Assembly (NCBI GenBank): GCA_013140415.1
Contig: JABFSW010000122.1
Location: forward strand, 1 to 6,513
Source: Nitrosarchaeum sp.
Lineage (GTDB): Archaea; Thermoproteota; Nitrososphaeria; Nitrososphaerales; Nitrosopumilaceae
Direction: 5' to 3'
DNA: 6,513 nt
The notes beneath the pieces were generated by a model. It searched no databases and was not told the DNA's origin. It saw only the letters and a program-made list of their open reading frames with translations. Positions within the stretch are counted from its first letter, which is position 1; each line of letters starts with the position of its first letter. Position numbers and translations under genes: made by a program. Positions 1-6,068 of this stretch are shown here, piece by piece.

Positions 1-38
1 CAATGAAATTTCATCAATACTAACAGAGGAGAAATAAG

Positions 39-434
39 ATGGTCAAAGAATTTCTATATCGTGGATTGCCAAAAGAAGAGCTAGACAACATGTCATTAGA
101 GAAATTATTCCAAATATTCAATTCAAGGCAAAGACGATCACTTACCAGAGGAATTACAGATGATAAGAGAAAGTTGATCGAGGAAATAAAATCTGCGAAA
201 GCAGGAAAATTAAAGAATCCAATAAAGACCCATTCTAGAGATTTAATTATCCTACCATACATGGTAGGTGTTACAGTAAATGTTTTCTCTGGAAAAGAAT
301 TCGCTCCAGTTCTAATAAAAACTGAAATGATTGGTCATTATCTGGGCGAATATGTAATTACAAACAAAAGAGTCTCACATGGTGCACCAGGTGTTGGAGC
401 ATCAAGATCCAGTCTCTACGTACCATTAAAGTGA
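39..434 (+). CDS. rps19: 30S ribosomal protein uS19 (S19)
   Basis: Small-subunit protein of the 30S head that contacts 16S rRNA near the A-site finger. The 131-residue product is the long archaeal/eukaryotic form (bacterial S19 is about 90 residues). It has an N-terminal extension with QRRSLTRG at residues 31-38, the core RDLIILPYMVG at 67-77, and the family C-terminal signature VSHGAPGVGASRSSLYVPLK at 112-131. The ATG at 39 is supported by AGGAG at 27-31 with a 7-nt spacer, the spacing also seen before rps3, rps17 and the zinc-ribbon gene at 6334. It is the first complete gene here; in archaea the gene before it is usually rpl2, which would lie off the left edge. Its TGA stop (432-434) is part of a GTGAT that probably serves as ribosome-binding site for rpl22. 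Identity is essentially certain. Confidence 0.97.
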   Translation: MVKEFLYRGLPKEELDNMSLEKLFQIFNSRQRRSLTRGITDDKRKLIEEIKSAKAGKLKNPIKTHSRDLIILPYMVGVTVNVFSGKEFAPVLIKTEMIGHYLGEYVITNKRVSHGAPGVGASRSSLYVPLK

Positions 435-435
435 T
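431..435 (+). promoter_or_regulatory. GTGAT ribosome-binding site overlapping the rps19 stop
   Basis: GTGAT is complementary to the AUCAC of the conserved 16S rRNA 3' end (…GGAUCACCUCCU). It lies 4 nt before the ATG at 440 and contains the rps19 TGA stop. It decides the rpl22 start: the GTG at 431 is in frame and could be mistaken for the start codon, but it is better read as part of this site. Inferred from sequence and spacing only. Confidence 0.6.
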
Positions 436-439
436 TGTT

Positions 440-898
440 ATGGGCAGATTCAAATACGCATTTCAAAATTTTGATGCAACAAAACATGTACGTTCTTCAT
501 TAAGAGAAAAAGACATTTCACACAAACATGCTCGTGAAGTAGCTGTTGCAATAAAGGGACTTTCAATTGAAAGAGCACGAGATTACTTACAAGCAGTAGT
601 CAACAAAGAAAGAGCAATTGCATTTAGAAGATTCAACAATCAAGTTGGACACAGATCAGATCCGGGAATGATGTCAGGACGATATCCACAAAAAACAGTC
701 AAAGAATTCATCAAGGTACTAGATAATTTGGAATCAAATGCAGAATACAAAGGAATGGATTTAGATAGATTAAGAATTGTAAACGCTACAGTGCATAAAG
801 GAGTTATTGTAAAAAGATTCATTCCAAGAGCAATGGGAAGTGCTACTCCAAAAAATAATGTATTGACACATGTAGAATTGGTGGCACAGGAGATATAA
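440..898 (+). CDS. rpl22: 50S ribosomal protein uL22 (L22)
   Basis: Large-subunit protein bound to 23S rRNA; its long beta-hairpin lines the polypeptide exit tunnel. I start it at the ATG at 440 (152 residues beginning MGRFKYAF), not at the in-frame GTG at 431, because archaeal L22 proteins normally begin near MGRFKYA and the GTG falls in the probable ribosome-binding site. Visible marks are the helical segment [20 protein letters not shown] at residues 31-50, the archaeal insert around [15 protein letters not shown] at 80-94, and the tunnel-hairpin tip [16 protein letters not shown] at 125-140, followed by the final strand THVELV. The gap to rps19 is 5 nt and the gap to rps3 is 1 nt. Length and motifs match the archaeal family with no oddities. 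Confidence 0.96.
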   Translation: MGRFKYAFQNFDATKHVRSSLREKDISHKHAREVAVAIKGLSIERARDYLQAVVNKERAIAFRRFNNQVGHRSDPGMMSGRYPQKTVKEFIKVLDNLESNAEYKGMDLDRLRIVNATVHKGVIVKRFIPRAMGSATPKNNVLTHVELVAQEI

Positions 899-899
899 C

Positions 900-1655
900 A
901 TGTCAGCAGTAAAAAATGTAATCAAAGATAACTACAACATGATGCTTCTCAAAGATTATCTAAGAATTGCAATTAAAGATGCAGGGTTTTCACATGCAGA
1001 GATTTCAAAAACACCTATGGGAACAAGAGTTGCACTTCATGTAACACGACCAGGTATTGTCATTGGAAGAAAAGGTTCTGGAATTAGAGAATTAACAGAG
1101 AAACTTGCAACAGATTTTAAATTAAAAAATCCACAAATATCAGTAGTAGAAATTGAGAAACCAGAACTTTCACCAAGTGTAATGTGTAATAGAATGGCAT
1201 CACACTTAGAACGCGGTACAGCATTTAGAAGAGCCACCATGTGGACATTAAAACAAATTATGGAAAATGGTGCAATGGGAGTTCAAATAACAATTTCAGG
1301 AAAACTACGAGGGGATCGTTCTGCATTTGAAAAACACACTGCAGGAATTCTACCAAGAGCAGGACATCATGCAGAAGTAATTGTAGATGAAGACATTGCA
1401 CATGTAAAAACTGCAATGGGATTAATTGGGATTAGAATAAGAATTGCAAGAAATGAAAAATACATTCCGGAATTTGAATTAAGAACTCAAAAACCAAAGA
1501 AAGCAAAGCAAGTCAAAGACGTAGACACTGGAAAGATGAGAGATGAAACAGAAGTAGAACGTAAAGCACGCACAGAGTCTGAACAAATTGCAATAGAAGA
1601 AGAAAAAATGAAAGAACTTGAAACATTAGAAGAAGAAGAGGCGAAATTATTGTAA
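900..1655 (+). CDS. rps3: 30S ribosomal protein uS3 (S3), with charged C-terminal tail
   Basis: Small-subunit protein at the mRNA entry channel. The 251-residue product has a type II KH domain near residues 15-95, with the nucleic-acid-binding GXXG loop visible as G56-R57-K58-G59 in [13 protein letters not shown]. The S3 C-terminal domain follows, with [20 protein letters not shown] and the stretch ending GLIGIRIRI near residues 126-182. From about residue 190 the protein becomes a charged tail: first lysine-rich, then glutamate-rich ([20 protein letters not shown]), probably helical. Archaeal and eukaryotic S3 proteins commonly carry variable tails, so this is a lineage-level extension and not a fusion to a recognisable domain. 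The start at 900 has AGGAG at 888-892 with a 7-nt spacer. The TAA stop overlaps the rpl29 start by one base (TAATG). Confidence 0.97.
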   Translation: MSAVKNVIKDNYNMMLLKDYLRIAIKDAGFSHAEISKTPMGTRVALHVTRPGIVIGRKGSGIRELTEKLATDFKLKNPQISVVEIEKPELSPSVMCNRMASHLERGTAFRRATMWTLKQIMENGAMGVQITISGKLRGDRSAFEKHTAGILPRAGHHAEVIVDEDIAHVKTAMGLIGIRIRIARNEKYIPEFELRTQKPKKAKQVKDVDTGKMRDETEVERKARTESEQIAIEEEKMKELETLEEEEAKLL

Positions 1656-1858
1656 TGACACGATTAAGTATGAAAACAATAAGGGAATTAAATGAAAAAG
1701 ATCTAAAAAGTAAAATTCAAGAAACACGAAGTGAGCTTGCAAAATTAAGGGTAGATGGTTCAAAAGGCACATTAAGAAAGGAAAGTGGAAAGCTAAAACC
1801 TCTCAGACACGATATTGCAAGAATGATGACTAGATTAAATGAGATGAAGACAAAATGA
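1655..1858 (+). CDS. rpl29: 50S ribosomal protein uL29 (L29)
   Basis: Small two-helix protein near the exit of the polypeptide tunnel, where in other organisms it helps form the docking site for SRP and targeting factors. The 67-residue length fits the family. The pattern IRELNEKDLKSKIQETRSEL followed by AKLRVDG and a second helix ending DIARMMTRLNEMK is the classic L29 hairpin. The start overlaps the rps3 stop by one base (TAATG at 1653-1657). A second in-frame ATG at 1670 would give a 62-residue version; the first is preferred because of the coupled overlap. Only a weak purine stretch (GAAGAGG at 1635-1641) precedes it, so translation probably depends on ribosomes finishing rps3. The stop overlaps the rnp1 start as ATGA. 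Confidence 0.94.
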   Translation: MTRLSMKTIRELNEKDLKSKIQETRSELAKLRVDGSKGTLRKESGKLKPLRHDIARMMTRLNEMKTK

Positions 1859-2121
1859 TTACTGCAGAGAACATCGCATCACATGAATTAATTGGATTAC
1901 GCACAGAAATTGTAGAGTCATCAAATCCACAAATCATAGGATTAAATGGAACAATAATAGATGAAACAAAATCAATGATCACCATTAATACCGTAAATGG
2001 AACAAAAATGATTTCAAAATCAAATAACAGTTGGAAATTCTTAATTGACAACAAAGACATTGTTTTAAACGGTTCAAAAATTGCAAAAAGACCATTTGAT
2101 AGAATAGGAGCAAAAGCATGA
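1855..2121 (+). CDS. rnp1: Ribonuclease P protein component 1 (Rpp29/Pop4 family)
   Basis: Protein subunit of archaeal RNase P, the RNA-based enzyme that removes 5' leaders from precursor tRNAs; in archaea Rpp29 pairs with Rpp21 and binds the specificity domain of the RNA. The 88 residues form the compact Sm-like Rpp29 core: IASHELIGLRTEIVESSNP at residues 7-25, the turn GLNGTIIDETKSMITI at 29-44, and the closing motif GSKIAKRPFDRI at 73-84, which matches the family's conserved RPxDRI. Position between rpl29 and rps17 is the standard archaeal location, although in many euryarchaea a translation initiation factor gene (eIF1/SUI1-like) lies just upstream and is absent here. It overlaps both neighbours by ATGA (1855-1858 and 2118-2121), so its synthesis is probably coupled to ribosomal protein output. 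Confidence 0.93.
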   Translation: MITAENIASHELIGLRTEIVESSNPQIIGLNGTIIDETKSMITINTVNGTKMISKSNNSWKFLIDNKDIVLNGSKIAKRPFDRIGAKA

Positions 2122-2441
2122 CACTAAACATTGGATTAAAAGTAAAAACACCAAGCAGAGAATGCACAGATGCACATTGTCCATTTCACGGTAAATTATC
2201 AGTACGTGGAAAGTTGTTTGATGGCAAAGTTACAAGCAATAAAGCAAAGCAAACAATTACACTACAAAAAGAATCACCAATTTACTATATGAAATTCAAA
2301 AGATATGCAAGAAGTAAGAATACAATTCATGCTCATGTACCTGAATGCATAGATGTTGAAACAGGTGATCATGTATTGACTGCAGAATGCAGACCAATAT
2401 CAAAATCAGTGTCATATGTTGTTGTGGAGGTTAAAGCCTAA
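2118..2441 (+). CDS. rps17: 30S ribosomal protein uS17 (S17)
   Basis: Primary 16S rRNA-binding protein of the small subunit with an OB fold. The 107-residue length and sequence are archaeal. Marks are ECTDAHCPFHGKLSVRG at residues 15-31 (the CxDxxCPFHG motif of archaeal/eukaryotic S17), the basic KFKRYARSKNTIHAHVPEC at 59-77, and GDHVLTAECRPISKSVS at 83-99, the family signature. The start overlaps the rnp1 stop (ATGA) and has AGGAG at 2106-2110, 7 nt upstream and inside the rnp1 coding sequence. The TAA overlaps the rpl14 ATG by one base. Nothing is missing or unusual. Confidence 0.96.
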   Translation: MTLNIGLKVKTPSRECTDAHCPFHGKLSVRGKLFDGKVTSNKAKQTITLQKESPIYYMKFKRYARSKNTIHAHVPECIDVETGDHVLTAECRPISKSVSYVVVEVKA

Positions 2442-2863
2442 TGGCAAAACAAGCCGGAAAAGGAGTAGCAGAATTTCGCCCTTATGTAACAAGAGCAATT
2501 CCTATTGGTGCACGAGTAGTATGTGCAGATAATACAGGTGCAAAAATTTTAGAAATAGTAATGGTGCAAAGACACAAAACCAGACATGCACAATTAGCAG
2601 CTGCTGCAGTTGGAGATTTTTGTAATGTAGTTGTGAAAAAAGGTCCTGCTGAATTAAGAAAACAGGTTTATGGTGCAGTGATAATTAGACAAAAATATGC
2701 AGTTCGCAGATTAAATGGTGTAAGAGTATGCTTTGAAGACAATGCAGCAGTTCTGATAACTCCAGAAGGAGAAGTAAAAGGAACTGACATTAAAGGACCG
2801 GTTGCAGCAGAAGCTTCAGAAAAATGGCCAAGAGTAGCTAATTTGGCATCAATGGTGGTATAA
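2441..2863 (+). CDS. rpl14: 50S ribosomal protein uL14 (L14)
   Basis: Beta-barrel protein at the subunit interface of the 50S particle, where it forms an inter-subunit bridge and in archaea/eukaryotes is the platform bound by anti-association factors such as aIF6. The 140-residue product has a short archaeal N-terminal extension. The core [21 protein letters not shown] runs from about residue 25 to 45, and the family signature [29 protein letters not shown] from 78 to 106. The C-terminus [23 protein letters not shown] is typical. The start overlaps the rps17 stop by one base (TAATG), with GGAGG at 2426-2430 leaving a 10-nt spacer. The gap to rpl24 is a single base. Confidence 0.97.
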   Translation: MAKQAGKGVAEFRPYVTRAIPIGARVVCADNTGAKILEIVMVQRHKTRHAQLAAAAVGDFCNVVVKKGPAELRKQVYGAVIIRQKYAVRRLNGVRVCFEDNAAVLITPEGEVKGTDIKGPVAAEASEKWPRVANLASMVV

Positions 2864-2864
2864 A

Positions 2865-3317
2865 ATGAAACCAACAAAAATGCGTAATAAGTTGATTTAT
2901 CGTGCAACATTTCATACACGAAGTAAACAATTAGGCAGTCAATTATCAGAAGATCTTCGTAAAAAATATGGTAAAAAAAGTGTGAGAGTTATCGAAGGAG
3001 ATAGCATAAAAATTGTAAGAGGTGAATTCAAAGGAGTAGATGGTAAAATATCAAAAGTATCAACAAAGAAAAATAGTGTTGCAGTAGAAGGAGTAAAAAA
3101 AGAAAAGACAAAAGGCGATAAATTTGATGTGTATATTCATACCTCAAATCTTCTAGTTACAGGCTTGAATACAGAGGATAAATGGAGAATTGCAAAACTT
3201 GAAGGAAAAAAACTAAGTGAAAAACCAAAAGTAGTCATAGAAAAAACAACAAAGAAAGAAAACACAACTAAAGAAACAAAAGTAACAAAGACTCAAAAAA
3301 AGGAAGTTGAAAAATAA
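2865..3317 (+). CDS. rpl24: 50S ribosomal protein uL24 (L24) with lysine-rich C-terminal extension
   Basis: Early-assembly 23S rRNA-binding protein of the 50S subunit, located near the tunnel exit. The 150-residue product begins with the archaeal N-terminal motif [24 protein letters not shown] at residues 13-36, followed by a KOW domain near 42-76 ([21 protein letters not shown], with the invariant glycine). [12 protein letters not shown] at 90-101 is the usual archaeal continuation. The canonical fold ends around residue 118; residues 119-150 are a low-complexity K/T/E tail with no hydrophobic core, probably disordered and rRNA- or surface-associated. The ATG is one base after the rpl14 stop, with only a weak GGTGG at 2854-2858, so translation is probably coupled. 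The TAA overlaps the next ATG. Confidence 0.95.
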   Translation: MKPTKMRNKLIYRATFHTRSKQLGSQLSEDLRKKYGKKSVRVIEGDSIKIVRGEFKGVDGKISKVSTKKNSVAVEGVKKEKTKGDKFDVYIHTSNLLVTGLNTEDKWRIAKLEGKKLSEKPKVVIEKTTKKENTTKETKVTKTQKKEVEK

Positions 3318-4033
3318 TGGTAAGCATATCTGGAAGTAAGAAACTCAAAAGACAAATGGCCCCACAATTTTGGGGAATTGGAAGAAAAGAGAAAAGATTT
3401 GTAATTACAGTCAGACCAGGCCCACACAAAAAAGAGTATTCTGTACCAACAGCAGTGTTTCTCAGAGATGTACTAAAAATTGTAACTACTTTAAGGGAAG
3501 CAAAGGCTGCAATCTATACAGGTAAAGTCAAAATTGACGGAGTTGTTAGAAAATCACTTCATCATGCAATTGGATTGATGGATGTCGTAGAATTAGAAAA
3601 TGTTCCAGAGATATATCGCCTAGTCCCAATGGAAGGAAAATTGCTAAAACCATTACAAATTAAAGAGTCAGAAAAAGCAAAAAAATTAGTTAGAGTTACA
3701 AGTAAAACAACGATCAACAAAGGTAAAATGCAAATAGGATTTCACGATGGTCGTTCAACAATTTCAGATACCAAAGTAAATGTTGGAGATACGTGTTTAA
3801 TACAAATTCCAGATCAAAAAATTCTTGAAGTTATAAAATTAGAAAAAGATTCACATGTTTTGGTAACTCGTGGAATTAACGCAGGACAAATCGGTAAAAT
3901 TGAATCAATAGAAGAGGGAACTTTTATTCTACCTAGACGAGCAGTTTTAATTTTAGGGGAGAGAAAAATTGAAATTCCAACAGACATCATAATGGTGATA
4001 GGCAAAAAGGAGCCTATAATTCAAATAAAGTGA
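3317..4033 (+). CDS. rps4e: 30S ribosomal protein eS4 (S4e)
   Basis: Small-subunit protein found only in archaea and eukaryotes, unrelated to bacterial uS4. The 238 residues show three parts: the N-terminal motif KKLKRQMAPQFWGIGRKEKR at 8-27 with RPGPHKK at 33-39; an S4-type RNA-binding segment at about 43-92 (FLRDVLKIVTTLREAKAAI, then GKVKIDGVVRK); and a central region plus a KOW-like element at 183-200 (LVTRGINAGQIGKIESIE). The length is normal for the archaeal family. Its place between rpl24 and rpl5 is an archaeal hallmark, since bacterial operons lack a gene there. The start overlaps the rpl24 stop (TAATG) with AGGA at 3301-3304. The TGA stop sits within a GTGATC preceding rpl5. Confidence 0.96.
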   Translation: MVSISGSKKLKRQMAPQFWGIGRKEKRFVITVRPGPHKKEYSVPTAVFLRDVLKIVTTLREAKAAIYTGKVKIDGVVRKSLHHAIGLMDVVELENVPEIYRLVPMEGKLLKPLQIKESEKAKKLVRVTSKTTINKGKMQIGFHDGRSTISDTKVNVGDTCLIQIPDQKILEVIKLEKDSHVLVTRGINAGQIGKIESIEEGTFILPRRAVLILGERKIEIPTDIIMVIGKKEPIIQIK

Positions 4034-4035
4034 TC
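4030..4035 (+). promoter_or_regulatory. GTGATC ribosome-binding site overlapping the rps4e stop
   Basis: GTGATC can pair with GAUCAC of the conserved 16S rRNA 3' end. GTGAT ends 3 nt before the rpl5 ATG at 4038 and includes the rps4e TGA stop at 4031-4033. No AGGAG-type site lies at normal distance (the nearest is at 4008-4012, 25 nt upstream), so this is the best candidate for initiation at rpl5. Inferred from complementarity and spacing. Confidence 0.55.
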
Positions 4036-4037
4036 AT

Positions 4038-4559
4038 ATGTCCCAAGTAATACAATCCCCAATGAAAAAAATATCTTTAGAGAAAGTTGTTCTAAATATG
4101 GGATTAGGAAAATCAGGAGACATTATACAAGTAGCAAAAAAAGCACTAGATCACATTTCAGGTAAAAAATCATGCGCACGTGATGCAAAAGAAACACAAA
4201 GAGAATGGGGAGTAAGACAAGGAGAACCAATAGGTGTTGCAGTTACAATTAGAGGAAAAGATGCACGTGAGTTACTCAAACGATTACTAGAGTCAAAGGG
4301 AAACCAGATCAATGGAAAATCTTTTGATAATTTTGGAAATTTTTCATTTGGAATTAAAGAACACATAGATATTCCAGGTGTAAAATATGATCCACAAGTT
4401 GGAATCTTGGGTCTTGGAATTTCAGTAACACTAACTAGACCAGGATATGGAATTAGAAAGAGAAGTAAACATAAAGCAAGTGTTGGAAAATCACATACGA
4501 TAAAAAACCAAGAAGCAAAGGATTATCTAGTTAAGGAGTTTGGAGTGACGATAGTATAA
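4038..4559 (+). CDS. rpl5: 50S ribosomal protein uL5 (L5)
   Basis: 5S rRNA-binding protein of the central protuberance; it contacts P-site tRNA. The 173-residue length is that of archaeal L5. Visible motifs are ISLEKVVLNMGLGKSGD at residues 12-28, the archaeal REWGVRQGEPIGVAVTIRG at 55-73, SFGIKEHIDIPGVKYDPQVGI at 103-123 and the C-terminal VTLTRPGYGIRKRSKHKASVG at 130-150. Another in-frame ATG at 4062 would remove eight residues; the first ATG is preferred because of the GTGAT site just before it. The gap to rps4e is 4 nt. The stop overlaps the rps14 start by one base (TAATG). Confidence 0.96.
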   Translation: MSQVIQSPMKKISLEKVVLNMGLGKSGDIIQVAKKALDHISGKKSCARDAKETQREWGVRQGEPIGVAVTIRGKDARELLKRLLESKGNQINGKSFDNFGNFSFGIKEHIDIPGVKYDPQVGILGLGISVTLTRPGYGIRKRSKHKASVGKSHTIKNQEAKDYLVKEFGVTIV

Positions 4560-4738
4560 TGGCAAAAGATAGATCATACGAAGCTACAGGTAGAAAGAAA
4601 CATGATTTTGGCAGAGGTTCCAAATGGTGTAAAAGATGTGGCGACTATACAGCTGTAATTCAAAAATATGATCTAATGATTTGTAGACGATGTTTCAGAG
4701 AAGTAGCAACATCTTTAGGGTTTAGGAAAAATATGTGA
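4559..4738 (+). CDS. rps14: 30S ribosomal protein uS14, zinc-binding form (S14)
   Basis: Small-subunit head protein next to S19 and S3. The gene is short: 59 residues beginning MAKDRSYEATGRKKHDFGRG. It has four cysteines in two CxxC pairs, C24-x2-C27 in WCKRCG and C42-x2-C45 in ICRRCF, which is the zinc-ribbon version found in archaea, eukaryotes and some bacteria. The ending EVATSLGFRKNM matches the family's conserved C-terminal region (typically A..LGF.K). The ATG overlaps the rpl5 TAA by one base; GGAGTGA at 4542-4548 is a plausible binding site with a 10-nt spacer. The TGA stop at 4736-4738 is part of the GTGAT before rps8. Small size makes it easy to overlook, but all four zinc ligands, gene order and length agree. 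Confidence 0.96.
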   Translation: MAKDRSYEATGRKKHDFGRGSKWCKRCGDYTAVIQKYDLMICRRCFREVATSLGFRKNM

Positions 4739-4739
4739 T
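4735..4739 (+). promoter_or_regulatory. GTGAT ribosome-binding site overlapping the rps14 stop
   Basis: The GTGAT contains the rps14 TGA stop and lies 4 nt before the ATG at 4744. It repeats the arrangement seen before rpl22 and rpl5. It argues that the in-frame GTG at 4735 is not the rps8 start but part of the 16S-complementary site. Confidence 0.55.
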
Positions 4740-4743
4740 AATT

Positions 4744-5136
4744 ATGCCGGCACAAAATGTTTTAGCAAATCTATTTGTCACATTATACAATAATGAAGCC
4801 AGAAGAAAAAGTGAGTGCATTATTCTTCCAACTTCAAAATTAGGTATCGAGGTTCTAAAAACACTTCAAAAAGATGGATACATTGGAGAGTTTGAACATA
4901 TAGATGATAAAAGAGGCGGTAAATTCAAAATAAGATTATTAGCAAAAATTACAAAATGTGGTGCAATTTCACCAAGGTTTAAAGTAAAAAATGAAGAGTA
5001 TAATGATTGGGAGCAGCAATATCTGCCGGCATATAACCGTGGAATGCTGTTAGTAACAACAAACCAAGGTGTTATGTCACATCATGAAGCTGTAAACAAA
5101 GGATTGGGAGGATTTTTGATAGGATATGTCTACTGA
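4744..5136 (+). CDS. rps8: 30S ribosomal protein uS8 (S8)
   Basis: Primary 16S rRNA-binding protein of the central domain, essential for platform assembly. Starting at the ATG at 4744 gives 130 residues, the usual archaeal length, with the archaeal opening MPAQNVLANLF; starting at the GTG at 4735 would add three residues of no family resemblance. Motifs are ILPTSKLGIEVLKTLQKDGYIGEFE at 27-51, DDKRGGKFKIRLLAKITKCGAISPR at 54-78, and the S8 signature GMLLVTTNQGVMSHHEA at 100-116, ending IGYVY. The last 11 bases overlap the start of rpl6, and its codons for GLGG contain the GGAGG that probably serves rpl6. Confidence 0.97.
   Translation: MPAQNVLANLFVTLYNNEARRKSECIILPTSKLGIEVLKTLQKDGYIGEFEHIDDKRGGKFKIRLLAKITKCGAISPRFKVKNEEYNDWEQQYLPAYNRGMLLVTTNQGVMSHHEAVNKGLGGFLIGYVY
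5106..5112 (+). promoter_or_regulatory. Candidate ribosome-binding site for rpl6 inside rps8
   Basis: GGGAGGA is a strong match to the AGGAGG consensus but lies 13 nt before the rpl6 ATG at 5126, longer than the 7 nt used elsewhere in the window. It also encodes the conserved glycines of the S8 C-terminus, so the match may be partly incidental. With the 11-nt overlap it suggests re-initiation or coupling. Confidence 0.4.
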
Positions 5137-5683
5137 GCAAATTGAAAAATTCCAAGAGATAGTGGAAATTCCTAAAGGAGTAAATGTTACGTTAAAAAAA
5201 CGTATGCTACATTTTCAAGGTCCATTAGGTAAAACATACAAAAATTTCAGATACATACCAGTCAACATAGAAGTCAAAGATGGAAAAATAATACTTAAAT
5301 CACAAGGCTATAGAAAAAGAGATTATTCAATACTGCACACCGCAAGATCAATTATCAGAAATATTTGTGAAGGCCTAATTACAGGATATACAATTAAAAT
5401 GAAAATAGTATTTGCACACTTTCCAATTACTGTAAAGGTTCAAGACAAAACTATTTTGATTGAAAATTTCCAGGGTGAGAGATCAGCAAGAGTTACTAGA
5501 ATCATTGGAAATACCAAAGTAGTTCCAAAAGGTGAGGATGTGATTTTAACAGGTGAAGTTTGGAATGACATTACACAGACTGCAGCAAATATAGAACTAC
5601 GTAGTAAAGTAAAAGATAAAGATCATAGAGTTTTCCTAGATGGAGTCTATGCCTATGAAAAGAAAAAAGGAATAGAAAAATAA
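5126..5683 (+). CDS. rpl6: 50S ribosomal protein uL6 (L6)
   Basis: 23S rRNA-binding protein near the sarcin-ricin loop and the factor-binding site. The 185 residues form the expected two tandem alpha/beta repeats: the first around 11-90 (EIPKGVNVTLKKRMLHFQGPLGK, with RDYSILHTARSIIRNICEGLITGY at 65-88), the second around 95-175. ENFQGERSARVTRIIGNTKV at 113-132 and the ending DITQTAANIE, then RVFLDGVYAYEKKKG, are the archaeal/eukaryotic L6 hallmarks. The ATG lies 11 nt inside rps8. It is the last ribosomal gene here. In many euryarchaea and crenarchaea the operon continues with rpl32e, rpl19e, rpl18 and rps5, but here a T-rich spacer and an unrelated gene follow. Confidence 0.96.
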   Translation: MSTEQIEKFQEIVEIPKGVNVTLKKRMLHFQGPLGKTYKNFRYIPVNIEVKDGKIILKSQGYRKRDYSILHTARSIIRNICEGLITGYTIKMKIVFAHFPITVKVQDKTILIENFQGERSARVTRIIGNTKVVPKGEDVILTGEVWNDITQTAANIELRSKVKDKDHRVFLDGVYAYEKKKGIEK

Positions 5684-5687
5684 CACA

Positions 5688-5699
5688 TTTTTAATTTTT
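5688..5699 (+). terminator. Candidate T-tract transcription terminator after rpl6
   Basis: Two runs of five T separated by AA lie 4 nt after the rpl6 TAA. Archaeal intrinsic termination relies on such U-rich tracts without an obligatory hairpin, and this is the first T-rich non-coding stretch after 5.6 kb of packed genes. No stem-loop precedes it. Its strength is unknown, and read-through into the next gene is possible. Confidence 0.4.
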
Positions 5700-5710
5700 G
5701 ATTATACCAC

Positions 5711-5998
5711 ATGACACTTGATTCTGAGTTTTCAAAACAAACATCATCACTTATTGAACAGACATTGGAATTATACAAAAGTGCTGGTGCATCACCAAGA
5801 GTAGGCCAATTATGGAATTGTCAAAATGTTGGTGATTTTCTTTGTGGTTTTTTTGTAGGCGAAATGGTGGGTTCTGCATTAAGTGCATTTCAGATTGTTC
5901 ACAAACGTGAACCAACTGGAGAAGAACACATGGAAATAATTGAACTAGTAGAAAGTTATTCCAAAGAGATCAAAGAATTCTTTGCTAAATTCAACTAA
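5711..5998 (+). CDS. Conserved-looking small hypothetical protein, 95 residues
   Basis: I do not recognise this protein. It is probably a real gene: it follows the operon by 27 nt, its codon choice resembles the neighbours, and the sequence is well composed with an amphipathic pattern. Residues 8-24 look like a helix (KQTSSLIEQTLELYKSA). Residues 39-61 form a glycine-rich hydrophobic segment (GDFLCGFFVGEMVGSALSAF) with small residues every three or four positions; it contains D42 and E51, so a packed helix pair is more likely than a simple membrane span, though membrane association cannot be excluded. Residues 69-93 are an acidic-basic helix ending EIKEFFAKF. Two cysteines (C37, C45) do not form a metal motif. 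There is no clear Shine-Dalgarno before the ATG, so it is either leaderless or translated from operon read-through. No signal peptide is evident. Confidence 0.72.
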   Translation: MTLDSEFSKQTSSLIEQTLELYKSAGASPRVGQLWNCQNVGDFLCGFFVGEMVGSALSAFQIVHKREPTGEEHMEIIELVESYSKEIKEFFAKFN

Positions 5999-6035
5999 CA
6001 ACATTCAGAGCTAGTCTAAATCTAACAGGCGCAAG

Positions 6036-6055
6036 GATTAAATCGCTTTTATTAA
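6036..6055 (+). promoter_or_regulatory. Candidate TATA-box region for the tRNA-Asn gene
   Basis: The 70-nt spacer before the tRNA contains two AT-rich elements, GATTAAATC at 6036-6044 and TTTTATTAA at 6047-6055. Archaeal TATA boxes are centred about 25 nt before the start of transcription; the first is centred about 29 nt before the mature tRNA 5' end, the second only about 18 nt, so the first fits a short-leader precursor better. Neither has a clear B-recognition element. Positional inference only. Confidence 0.35.
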
Positions 6056-6068
6056 GGTACAAACTTGT

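Noticed and set aside
1..37. 3' end of a preceding gene (expected to be rpl2)
   Set aside because: Two frames are open from the left edge, one ending at TAA 21-23 and one at TAA 35-37, and neither short tail is recognisable as the L2 C-terminus, so I cannot assign the frame.
20..5000. Minus-strand reading frames lying opposite the ribosomal genes
   Set aside because: They are antisense shadows of well-identified genes, without ribosome-binding sites or recognisable protein features.
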